The notes: generated from the letters alone by a model not told the origin. A stretch of 5,612 bases of DNA from Acidobacteriota bacterium (GCA_020853255.1 JADYZI010000457.1:1-5612), one strand, 5' to 3'. Counted from the stretch's first letter, positions 1 through 5,612 are shown. Numbers and translations are program-made.

Positions 1-29
1 AAACAAACGGAGATCGAACTTAATTTTAC

Positions 30-593
30 ATGGCAATTTCGGCAAACGATATAAGAAAAGGGATGGTTATCCTGCATGAAGGTTCACCTGTAAAGGTAAT
101 GGAATTTCACCACCACACGCCCGGCAACCTGCGTGCGATGGTACAGGCCCGGTTGCGGAACCTGCTTACGGGTAACTCGTTCGAGTACCGCTTCCGCTCG
201 AACGATACTCTCGAAAAGATAACGCTCGAGCAGCACAAGATGGAGTATCTGTATTCGGACGGTACGCACCATCATTTTATGAACAGCGAGAATTACGAAC
301 AGGTTGCGCTTACCGAAGAAGAACTCGGCGATGCGGCGCAATGGCTGATGCCGGGCCTTAAGATCGAGGTCGAATTCTACAACGGCACGCCGATCGGCGT
401 TGCACTGCCGTCGTCGATGGAGCTTACGGTGACGACGACCGAACCGCAGTTGAAAGGTGCGACCGCTTCCAATTCAAACAAACCGGCAACGCTTGAGAAT
501 GGTGTAACGCTCTATGTTCCGCCCTTCATTCAGGAAGGTGAGAAGATCCGTGTAAACCCGGCCGAGGCCCGGTACATGGAACGCGTGAAATAA
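30..593 (+). CDS. efp: Translation elongation factor P (EF-P)
   Basis: EF-P binds next to the peptidyl-tRNA on the ribosome and relieves stalling at consecutive prolines. The 187-residue product has the usual family length and all three domains: an N-terminal KOW-like domain (about 1-65, with ARLRNLLTG), a central OB domain (about 66-127, with MEYLYSDG and VEFYNGTPIGVALP) and a C-terminal OB domain (about 130-187) ending in the signature NGVTLYVPPFIQEGEKIRVN. The domain I tip loop reads TPGNLRA (30-36), so the position matching E. coli Lys34 is Asn33. The nearest basic residue is Arg35. Three consecutive His (27-29) precede the loop. The ATG at 30 is the natural start because the protein begins at the family's normal N terminus. 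A CGGAG at 8-12 lies about 17 nt upstream, too far to be a good Shine-Dalgarno site. No EF-P modification enzyme (EpmA, EarP, YmfI type) is encoded in the window. Confidence 0.98.
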   Translation: MAISANDIRKGMVILHEGSPVKVMEFHHHTPGNLRAMVQARLRNLLTGNSFEYRFRSNDTLEKITLEQHKMEYLYSDGTHHHFMNSENYEQVALTEEELGDAAQWLMPGLKIEVEFYNGTPIGVALPSSMELTVTTTEPQLKGATASNSNKPATLENGVTLYVPPFIQEGEKIRVNPAEARYMERVK

Positions 594-597
594 AGCG

Positions 598-699
598 GAG
601 ACACGACCGGCAGGGAGTGTGCCGGATATATAGCCCCGAGTTCAGGGAACTTGAAGCTTGTGGCTCGCTGCGGGGCACACTCCCTAGCGGTCGTGTTTC
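598..699. repeat. Long imperfect inverted repeat (hairpin) between efp and waaA
   Basis: The arms 598-623 and 674-699 are reverse complements over 26 positions, with two adjacent mismatches (610/611 against 686/687) and one G-T wobble (600/697). The two well-paired blocks are ACACGACCG (601-609, pairing 688-696) and AGGGAGTGTGCC (612-623, pairing 674-685). The 50-nt loop holds smaller stems: CGAG 637-640 with CTCG 664-667, and AGTTC 639-643 with GAACT 647-651 as an alternative. A six-base alternative (GCCCCG 633-638 with CGGGGC 671-676) would compete with the inner end of the main stem. The repeat starts 4 nt after the efp stop and ends 4 nt before the waaA ATG. It could be a REP/MITE-like intergenic element, a transcript-processing or attenuation hairpin, or both. 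It is not a typical intrinsic terminator, since the stem is very long and only TTT follows. The pairing is seen directly; the role is inferred. Confidence 0.85.
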
Positions 700-703
700 T
701 GCA

Positions 704-2053
704 ATGTTGTACGTTTATTCCATTGTTCTTTCCGTTGCCTTCGCGCTGATGATGCCGCTGTTTCTGCTCCGGCGCAACAAATATGCCGCCGGGTTCAGGG
801 AACGCCTTGGCAACTATCCTGCATTTGAACATGACGGGCGTCCGGTCATCTGGCTGCATTGCGTTTCAGTAGGTGAGGCAAATGCGGCACGTCCGCTGGT
901 TGACGCTTTACTAGCTAAATTTCCGCGCCATCGGCTGGTCATTTCGACCACTACAAAGACAGGACAGGACCTTGCCGCACAAGCCTTTGTCGGAAAGGCC
1001 GCCGCAGTCTTTTACTTTCCGTTCGATTGGAAATTCAGCGTCCGCAAAGCGCTTTTGCATTACAGGCCGTCCGTTATTCTTCTGATGGAAACCGAGATCT
1101 GGCCGCGGCTGATCAACGAATCGAAGCGAGCCGGAGCAAGCGTGGTTATCGTAAACGGACGGCTGTCCGATAGGTCCGCCCGCCGCTATTCATTGATCGG
1201 CCCGATCATAAAAAATGTTCTCAACGGCATTGACCTTGCTCTTATGCAGGGCGACCGCGACGCCGAGCGGATCGTTTCACTTGGCCTGGACCGGGCCCGT
1301 ATTGTCGTGACGGGAAATCTGAAATTCGACCTGGAACTGAATGACGCGGACCGTGCCGTGACCGAAGCGCTGGATACGCGATTTCAGATCTCAAATTTGA
1401 CCGGTGAAAATGCGCGTTCGCGGCCTTTGATCGTTGCCGCGAGCACGCACGAACCTGAAGAACGCTGGGTTTTGGAAGCTTTCTGCTCCGTGGCGGCAGG
1501 AGAGGGCCGAACTAAGCCTCGCCTGTTGATCGCTCCCCGCCACCCGGAACGCTTTGCCGCGGTGGAAAAACTTGTCAGCGATTTCCGCCGTGATCCGGCG
1601 TGCGAATGGCCCCGATATTCATTCAAGCGCCGTACTGAACCCGGATCCGCCGAAGACCAGGATGCAGACATCATCATTCTCGATTCGATCGGTGAACTCC
1701 GTGCCGTATATCCGCTGGCCGAGATCGTCTTTGTCGGCGGTTCGCTGATACCGCACGGCGGCCAGAGCATTCTTGAACCGGCCGCAGCGGGGAAGGCGAT
1801 AATTACCGGGCATCACACACATAATTTCGATGCCGCAGTCCGCACATTCCTCGACAATAACGCTTTGGTCCAATTGCCCGACAAGACAGGCGAACAGATC
1901 GTGGATGAACTATTTCTCACGATCTCGGATTTGCTCGAAAACGAAGCTGAACGCCGCACACTGGGACAGAATGCGGGCGCGGTGATGAACGCAAACCGCG
2001 GCGCGACAGCCAGGACGGTGGAGATGCTTGGCGGAATTCTTGAATCGAGATGA
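704..2053 (+). CDS. waaA: 3-deoxy-D-manno-octulosonic acid (Kdo) transferase
   Basis: WaaA (KdtA, GT30) transfers Kdo from CMP-Kdo to the lipid A precursor at the cytoplasmic face of the inner membrane, starting the LPS inner core. The 449-residue product has a membrane anchor (about 4-22) followed by the basic family stretch RRNKYAAGFRERLG. The N-terminal domain shows WLHCVSVGEA, with Glu58 matching the catalytic acidic residue of the family, then PFDW, ETEIWP (129-134) and VNGRLSDRS (150-158). GNLKFD (204-209) leads into the C-terminal domain with STHEPEE (247-253), APRHPERF (277-284) and HGGQSILEP (351-359), the CMP-Kdo binding region. The frame is open back to a GTG at 617, but those 29 residues come from the inverted repeat and do not resemble WaaA, so ATG 704 is preferred. 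No Shine-Dalgarno motif precedes 704. The stop overlaps the next gene by ATGA. Mono- or bifunctional Kdo transfer cannot be told from sequence. Confidence 0.95.
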   Translation: MLYVYSIVLSVAFALMMPLFLLRRNKYAAGFRERLGNYPAFEHDGRPVIWLHCVSVGEANAARPLVDALLAKFPRHRLVISTTTKTGQDLAAQAFVGKAAAVFYFPFDWKFSVRKALLHYRPSVILLMETEIWPRLINESKRAGASVVIVNGRLSDRSARRYSLIGPIIKNVLNGIDLALMQGDRDAERIVSLGLDRARIVVTGNLKFDLELNDADRAVTEALDTRFQISNLTGENARSRPLIVAASTHEPEERWVLEAFCSVAAGEGRTKPRLLIAPRHPERFAAVEKLVSDFRRDPACEWPRYSFKRRTEPGSAEDQDADIIILDSIGELRAVYPLAEIVFVGGSLIPHGGQSILEPAAAGKAIITGHHTHNFDAAVRTFLDNNALVQLPDKTGEQIVDELFLTISDLLENEAERRTLGQNAGAVMNANRGATARTVEMLGGILESR

Positions 2054-3267
2054 TATTCATCTACCTTCCATTTGCGGCATTGCTCGTTTATTTCAGCATC
2101 AAGTCGTTTCAGGGCGGGTTGGAGTATTTGAAATATTTCAAACAGGAACTCGCAAAGCCGGCGGGCGGCCGCACTCCTTTTGCGTCGGTGATCGTTCCCT
2201 GCAAAGGACTTGACGAAGGCCTGAGGGAAAATCTCGAAGCTGTGATGGCGCAAAACTATCCTGCATACGAGGTAGTCTTTGTGGTCGACGACGCTAGTGA
2301 TCGGGCAATGGGAGCGATAGAAGATGTGTCTCTCGAAGGAGCGGTGAGCACAAAAGCGATCGTTGCTCCATTGGCCGTTGGGTCAGGCCAGAAGGTCGAA
2401 AATTTGCGTGAAGCGGTGCTGCACGTTGATGAGCACGCCGAGATACTGGTTTTTGTTGACTCGGACGTTCGCCCTTCCGATGATTGGCTTCGTTCGCTTG
2501 TCGCCGCCGTCGAGGATACGATGGTCGGGGCAGCAACCGGATATCGCTGGTTTGTCGCCGAAAAGACGGATCTCGCGACCGAACTTCGTTCGGCATGGAA
2601 CGCTTCTATTGCCTCGGTGCTTGGGCCGGATACGGGTGCAAATTTCTGCTGGGGCGGTTCGACCGCGATCCGCCGCGAGATCTTTGATCGGCTCGATATA
2701 AGAGCAAAGTGGCGGGGCACGCTATCCGACGATTTTGTTGTAACGCGGATACTGAAAGAGGCGGGCCTTCCGATCTGCTTTGTTCCGAAAGCGGTCGTCC
2801 CGTCGTGGGGCACGTGCTCCTTCACCGGCCTTTTTGAGTTTACGAACCGTCAGATGAAGATAACGCGGGTTTATGCCCGCGATCTGTGGCTCAAGTCATT
2901 TTTTGGCGCAGGGCTGTTCAACGGAGTGATGGCCGCGTCGATATTGATCGTCGTGTTTTCTTCCTACGGTACACTTTCTTGGATGTCAGGATTGTTGACA
3001 CTGATCTGTGTTGCGGCCCTGAGCATTGGCAAGGTATGGCTGCGGCTGCGGACAATACGACTTGTTCTCCCTTCGGCCGCAGCCGAGCGGCAATTTGTCT
3101 GTCAAATGGTCCTTACCTTGTTCACACCGTTTATATTTTTGGTTAATTGTATTGCCGCACTTTTTTCCGCCACGATCATTTGGCGGGGAACGGAATACAC
3201 AATGATCGCGTCGGACCGAACTGAATTGCGGCGCGATCGAGGGGTAATTGATCGGCGGCCGGTTTAA
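2050..3267 (+). CDS. Membrane glycosyltransferase, GT2/GT21 (HpnI or ceramide glucosyltransferase-like)
   Basis: A 405-residue inverting glycosyltransferase anchored in the inner membrane, likely moving a sugar from a nucleotide sugar to a lipid. An N-terminal helix (about 2-17) precedes a GT-A domain starting at FASVIVPCKG (44-53). Conserved acids are visible: VVDD (78-81), the metal-binding DSD (137-139) and SDD (226-228, probable catalytic base region). NFCWGGSTAIRRE (198-210) is also typical. The GT21 motif (Q/R)xxRW is altered here: the segment reads RQMKITR (267-273), with Lys-Ile where Arg-Trp is usual. The C terminus has about three hydrophobic segments (roughly 286-306, 312-328 and 350-378). 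The ATG overlaps the waaA stop by 4 nt, which implies translational coupling and suggests an LPS or envelope glycolipid acceptor. Family assignment is firm. The acceptor (lipid A core, ceramide, hopanoid precursor, diacylglycerol) is not determined, so no gene symbol is given. Confidence 0.85.
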   Translation: MIFIYLPFAALLVYFSIKSFQGGLEYLKYFKQELAKPAGGRTPFASVIVPCKGLDEGLRENLEAVMAQNYPAYEVVFVVDDASDRAMGAIEDVSLEGAVSTKAIVAPLAVGSGQKVENLREAVLHVDEHAEILVFVDSDVRPSDDWLRSLVAAVEDTMVGAATGYRWFVAEKTDLATELRSAWNASIASVLGPDTGANFCWGGSTAIRREIFDRLDIRAKWRGTLSDDFVVTRILKEAGLPICFVPKAVVPSWGTCSFTGLFEFTNRQMKITRVYARDLWLKSFFGAGLFNGVMAASILIVVFSSYGTLSWMSGLLTLICVAALSIGKVWLRLRTIRLVLPSAAAERQFVCQMVLTLFTPFIFLVNCIAALFSATIIWRGTEYTMIASDRTELRRDRGVIDRRPV

Positions 3268-3349
3268 GTGCCGGATTGGGTAAGGTGCTAATCTCAGATG
3301 TCGGCATTTGGCATGGCCGGTGTGCGGAAAACGTGCATCAAAAGGACAT
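3268..3349 (+). other. Intergenic gap, no clear promoter or terminator
   Basis: The 82 nt between the GT stop and the lipase start contain only short self-complementary bits, such as CCGG at 3259-3262 and 3272-3275. There is no T-run after a stem and no convincing -35/-10 pair. Read-through from the waaA-GT unit is therefore plausible but not shown. Confidence 0.4.
3342..3346 (+). promoter_or_regulatory. Ribosome binding site for the LCAT-like gene
   Basis: AAGGA lies three bases before ATG 3350. The spacing is shorter than ideal, but the alternative TTG at 3308 has no purine-rich site before it and would put 14 extra residues ahead of the signal peptide. The site therefore favours the 3350 start. 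Confidence 0.5.
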
Positions 3350-4747
3350 ATGCATACTTTTCGAACGAACAACGGGCTGATATTGTGCTTTCTTCTGCTC
3401 TCGGCGGCCCTTGCGGCCGCGAGCCAGACGACGCTAAAGTCGGTGCCGGCCGTCACAGGAAAGACACCCGTGATCATCATTCCGGGCCTGACCGGCTCGA
3501 ATCTGGTCAATTCGAAGACGGGCGCAGAAGTTTGGTTCAAGGTGCGCCGGGCGGCGGATGACGACATTCGACTGCCGATCTCGCCGATCCTTTCGCAAAA
3601 CCGCGATGATCTTGTCACGAAGGATATCATCCGGAGCATTCAGTTCTTCAAGTTCCTGCCCGAGACCGAGGTTTACGAACGCCTTACGGCAGCGCTCGGC
3701 GAGCGTGGTTATCGCGAGGTTAAATGGGATGCGGCCGAGCCGGGCGATGAGCTGGACACGTTCTATGTTTTTCCATACGATTGGCGGCTAGACAATGTTG
3801 ATACCGCACGGCTCCTTATCCAGCGGATCGAAACGCTGAAACGCCGGCTTGGAAAGCCGCGGATGAAATTCAATGTCGTTGCCCATTCGATGGGCGGCCT
3901 TATCGCCCGATACGCGGCGATGTACGGCGATTCGGATATTCCCGCCAGCCCACGACCGACCTGGGCCGGCGCCCGCAATTTTGAGAAGATATTTCTGCTC
4001 GGGACGCCGAACGAGGGCTCGGTTGCCGCACTGGACTCGCTGTTGAACGGGTTTTCATATATCGGCGGCGGTTTGAATATTCCGTTTGTGCGGAATATAA
4101 ACCGGTTCGACACATTTTCAATCCCGTCGATCTATCAACTGCTTCCGCACGAAGGCAGTTTTTTGGCGTATGACGCAGACCTTAAGCCGCTAACGATCGA
4201 CATATACGATCCCGAAATGTGGGAAAAGTACGGTTGGGCCGCGTGGCTCGACAAAGGTTTTGCGGATAAATTCACGCCCGCAGAGCAGGCGGATGCAAAA
4301 GCATATTTCCGTGCCGTCCTGCTTCGTGCAAAACGGTTCCAAGCCGCACTGGACGCCAACACGAGCAAAAGGGTGCCGGTTGCGCTTTATATAATCGGAG
4401 CGGACTGTAAGGACACCTCAAATGCGATACTATTGCGGCGAGACAAGGATGACGCCCGGTGGGAAACACAATTTAAGCCGGACAGTTATACGAGGGCAAA
4501 TGGCGAAAAGGTGACCGAAGATCAACTGAGGCGGGTCCTTTTTGCTCTCGGCGACAGTGTTGTGACAAAGCGGTCGCTGGCCGGCGAAAGCTTCACCACT
4601 TCAGGGAGAAAAACGGCGTTGCCGGTTGTGGAAGAATTCTTCCGATGCGAATCGCATAATAAGCTGGCAACAAATCCGGAAATTCAGGACAAACTGTTTA
4701 GCCTTCTTGGAGCGGATATCGACACGAAAGTCGCAAATAAGCCATAA
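3350..4747 (+). CDS. Exported LCAT-like alpha/beta hydrolase (lipase/acyltransferase)
   Basis: A 465-residue secreted serine hydrolase resembling the lecithin:cholesterol acyltransferase family, which cleaves or transfers acyl chains of phospholipids. A Sec signal peptide is clear: Arg5, hydrophobic core LILCFLLLSAALAAA (10-24), probable cleavage after AAA at Ser25. The mature part opens with VIIIPGLTGSNL (41-52, oxyanion-hole loop), then PYDWR (142-146), a hallmark of LCAT enzymes. The nucleophile elbow AHSMGG puts the catalytic Ser at 180. GDSVV places Asp402 and CESHNKL places His436, completing a Ser-Asp-His triad. A large cap region lies between about 205 and 390. An in-frame TTG at 3308 would add 14 residues before the signal peptide. 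ATG 3350 is preferred because it gives a normal signal peptide and has AAGGA just upstream (3342-3346, tight spacing). It lies 82 nt after the GT gene on the same strand. The substrate is unknown; phospholipase, esterase or acyltransferase are all possible. Confidence 0.85.
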   Translation: MHTFRTNNGLILCFLLLSAALAAASQTTLKSVPAVTGKTPVIIIPGLTGSNLVNSKTGAEVWFKVRRAADDDIRLPISPILSQNRDDLVTKDIIRSIQFFKFLPETEVYERLTAALGERGYREVKWDAAEPGDELDTFYVFPYDWRLDNVDTARLLIQRIETLKRRLGKPRMKFNVVAHSMGGLIARYAAMYGDSDIPASPRPTWAGARNFEKIFLLGTPNEGSVAALDSLLNGFSYIGGGLNIPFVRNINRFDTFSIPSIYQLLPHEGSFLAYDADLKPLTIDIYDPEMWEKYGWAAWLDKGFADKFTPAEQADAKAYFRAVLLRAKRFQAALDANTSKRVPVALYIIGADCKDTSNAILLRRDKDDARWETQFKPDSYTRANGEKVTEDQLRRVLFALGDSVVTKRSLAGESFTTSGRKTALPVVEEFFRCESHNKLATNPEIQDKLFSLLGADIDTKVANKP

Positions 4748-4759
4748 TTGGCATTTCTC

Positions 4760-4766
4760 GGGAGGA
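4760..4766 (+). promoter_or_regulatory. Strong Shine-Dalgarno site for the AtpZ-like gene
   Basis: GGGAGGA at 4760-4766 ends four bases before ATG 4771. It is the best ribosome binding site in the window and fixes the start of the small membrane protein gene. The gap from the lipase stop is only 23 nt, consistent with co-transcription. Confidence 0.8.
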
Positions 4767-4770
4767 TCTG

Positions 4771-5142
4771 ATGATCAAAAATCTCCTCGGCGACGATAAC
4801 AAAGAAGGATCACAGCCAGAGAGCGGGGAAAGCAGCAGGAAGCCGTCAGCCGTGATCGGCCTGTTTGATTCGGTCGATGAAACTCAAAGTTCCGCGGACG
4901 AGCCGTTCATTCTCTCCTCGGCTCCGCGAACATCTTCCGCTGAAACAGCCCGGCGGTTCGGCCTAGCCTGGTCCATCGGCCTTGTGTTTGTTGTCTCGGT
5001 CGCATTTTTGATGATACTCGGCTGGGGGGCCGATCTTCTCTTCGGCTCATCGCCTTGGGGAATGGTGGCCGGTATAGTTGTCGGTGCTCTGATCGGGTTT
5101 TATCAGCTTTTTAAGATATCGTCTCAAATATTTAGAGATTGA
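4771..5142 (+). CDS. AtpZ/AtpI-like small membrane protein with polar N-terminal extension
   Basis: A 123-residue protein with two predicted membrane helices (about 64-84 and 96-114) joined by a short turn GADLLFGSSPWG. The pattern G-x-D (86-88), a short loop with SP (94-95), and a second helix ending in GALIGFYQLFK (105-115) matches the AtpZ/ATPase_gene1 family. Those proteins are normally encoded beside ATP synthase subunits and are linked to its assembly or to Mg2+/Ca2+ supply. Residues 1-60 are polar, Ser/Glu-rich and probably disordered, with a hydrophobic patch AVIGLFDSVDE (27-37). This makes the protein longer than a typical AtpZ of about 70-100 residues. A strong GGGAGGA fixes the start. 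The gene follows the LCAT-like gene by 23 nt, and no ATP synthase gene is adjacent because the next genes run the opposite way. The family call rests on helix and glycine pattern only. Confidence 0.65.
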   Translation: MIKNLLGDDNKEGSQPESGESSRKPSAVIGLFDSVDETQSSADEPFILSSAPRTSSAETARRFGLAWSIGLVFVVSVAFLMILGWGADLLFGSSPWGMVAGIVVGALIGFYQLFKISSQIFRD

Positions 5143-5160
5143 AAGAGCCTGGCCGAAGCG

Positions 5161-5376
5161 TTATTGAGGCGGTCCCCCTGAATCTTCACCAGCTTCCGCT
5201 TGGGTTTCAGCCGAGCGCAAACGATTTCGTTCCTTCACTTGGGCCCTGATGCTCAAAAAGAAAGAAAGGCAGCCAAGGACAGCGGCAATGAATGCGTCGT
5301 CGTTGTTGCCGCTCCATAAAAAGTAGGCCGCGATCGCAGCAAGGCCTAGGGCCGTGATCTGAAAAACCCTTTCCAT
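5161..5376 (-). CDS. Small membrane protein of unknown function (71 aa)
   Basis: I do not recognise this protein. It starts MERVFQITALGLAAIAAYFL and has two closely spaced hydrophobic segments (about 4-22 and 28-43) separated by SGNNDD. A basic stretch RAQVKERNRLR (44-54) follows, then an acidic, Gly/Pro-ending tail (EAGEDSGGPPQ). By the positive-inside rule the basic tail is probably cytoplasmic, with both ends inside. The ATG at 5376 begins only 3 nt after the stop of the upstream gene on the same strand, so the two are very likely co-translated. A weak GGGG (5387-5390 region on the complement) is the only Shine-Dalgarno-like sequence. The stop lies 18 nt from the stop of the convergent AtpZ-like gene. 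It is probably a real gene, given the tight coupling and the well-formed hydrophobic segments. Confidence 0.65.
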   Translation of the reverse strand: MERVFQITALGLAAIAAYFLWSGNNDDAFIAAVLGCLSFFLSIRAQVKERNRLRSAETQAEAGEDSGGPPQ

Positions 5377-5379
5377 AAA

Positions 5380-5612
5380 CTATTCAGCCCCTATCTCATC
5401 CTTCGCGATCTCGGCGACCGACATTGGACGGTTTCTTCGGCGAAGGATCGAGCGTCCAACAAAATAGCCCGGCAGGCCGAATACGAGTGCGAACGGAAGA
5501 GATCCTACCAGGAACGTCACAAGGCCGAGAATAAAGTTTAACGCAACTTCAAACCCAGCGCCGAACGATTCCGTGAGCCTGTCGAGAAAACCGGCGCTTT
5601 CGGCGGCAAAAA
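5380..5612 (-). CDS. C-terminal part of a membrane protein, possibly DUF4349 type (partial, runs off the right edge)
   Basis: Reading the complement from 5612, one frame stays open for 76 codons to a TAG at 5382-5380. It encodes FAAESAGFLDRLTESFGAGF, a hydrophobic helix (about 21-54, EVALNFILGLVTFLVGSLPF and onward), a basic cluster GRSILRRRNRP and a hydrophilic tail ending KDEIGAE. The arrangement is amphipathic lead-in, one long membrane segment, then an Arg cluster. It resembles the C terminus of DUF4349 proteins, whose extracytoplasmic domain precedes a single C-terminal helix. That domain is outside the window, so the family call is tentative. The start lies beyond 5612. The stop is 3 nt from the ATG of the 71-residue gene, indicating a two-gene unit. 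Other single-helix membrane proteins would fit as well. Confidence 0.6.
   Translation of the reverse strand, partial: FAAESAGFLDRLTESFGAGFEVALNFILGLVTFLVGSLPFALVFGLPGYFVGRSILRRRNRPMSVAEIAKDEIGAE

Noticed and set aside
598..699. Simple intrinsic terminator of efp
   Set aside because: The stem of 26 positions with a 50-nt loop is unlike a Rho-independent terminator and only three T residues follow it; kept as an inverted repeat of unknown role.
617..703. In-frame GTG start giving waaA a 29-residue N-terminal extension
   Set aside because: The extension is encoded by the inverted repeat, does not look like a WaaA N terminus, and the expected anchor helix begins right after ATG 704.
1813..2253. 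146-codon minus-strand frame across the waaA-GT junction
   Set aside because: It is antisense to two well-supported coupled genes and has no recognisable domain.
2256..2825. 189-codon open frame on the minus strand
   Set aside because: It lies fully antisense to the conserved glycosyltransferase domain, is Ser/Thr-rich with low complexity, and has no recognisable motif; it is a shadow of the real gene.
3259..3275. CCGG-loop-CCGG hairpin at the end of the GT gene
   Set aside because: Only four base pairs with no T-run; expected by chance in GC-rich DNA.
3308..3349. TTG start for the LCAT-like gene
   Set aside because: It would put 14 extra residues with two Lys/Arg clusters before a well-formed signal peptide, and it lacks a ribosome binding site; ATG 3350 is better.
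2986..3639. 217-codon open frame on the minus strand crossing the GT-lipase gap
   Set aside because: It overlaps conserved parts of both + strand genes, and its translation is Arg/Ser/Cys-rich without motif or membrane pattern.
1..5612. CRISPR array, tRNA/rRNA gene, transposase or prophage gene
   Set aside because: No direct repeat-spacer pattern, no cloverleaf-like segment and no mobile-element protein was seen on either strand.

Overview
The window is ordinary-looking chromosomal DNA of moderately high GC from a Gram-negative bacterium. Evidence for an outer membrane is a Kdo transferase (WaaA) and a secreted lipase-like enzyme with a Sec signal peptide. The EF-P loop sequence, gene content and codon use would fit Acidobacteriota (Blastocatellia-like), but this is inference from memory and no taxonomic marker here proves it.

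Layout: five genes lie on the + strand and two on the - strand. (1) efp, translation elongation factor P, 30-593, complete. (2) A 106-bp gap (598-703) almost wholly occupied by a long imperfect inverted repeat with 26-nt arms (598-623 and 674-699). (3) waaA/kdtA, best start ATG at 704, ending 2053. (4) A membrane glycosyltransferase of the GT2/GT21 (HpnI or ceramide glucosyltransferase-like) type, 2050-3267, overlapping the waaA stop by ATGA. (5) An exported LCAT-like alpha/beta hydrolase, best start ATG at 3350, to 4747. (6) A small two-helix membrane protein resembling AtpZ of the ATP synthase locus, with a long polar N-terminal extension, 4771-5142. Convergent to these are (7) a 71-residue membrane-anchored protein of unknown function (5376-5161) and (8) the C-terminal 76 residues of a membrane protein running off the right edge (5612-5380), possibly of the DUF4349 type. 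Genes 7 and 8 are separated by only 3 nt.

How the genes may work together: waaA and the GT are translationally coupled and both transfer sugars to membrane lipids, so the GT probably acts on lipid A/LPS core or another envelope glycolipid. The following exported LCAT-like enzyme would act on lipids or acyl esters in the periplasm or outside. EF-P is a general translation factor and its link to the envelope genes may be positional only. The window holds no RNA gene, CRISPR array, IS element or obvious defence system. The most notable items are the 26-nt-arm inverted repeat between efp and waaA, the EF-P tip lacking the usual modifiable Lys/Arg, and an AtpZ-like gene away from ATP synthase genes.
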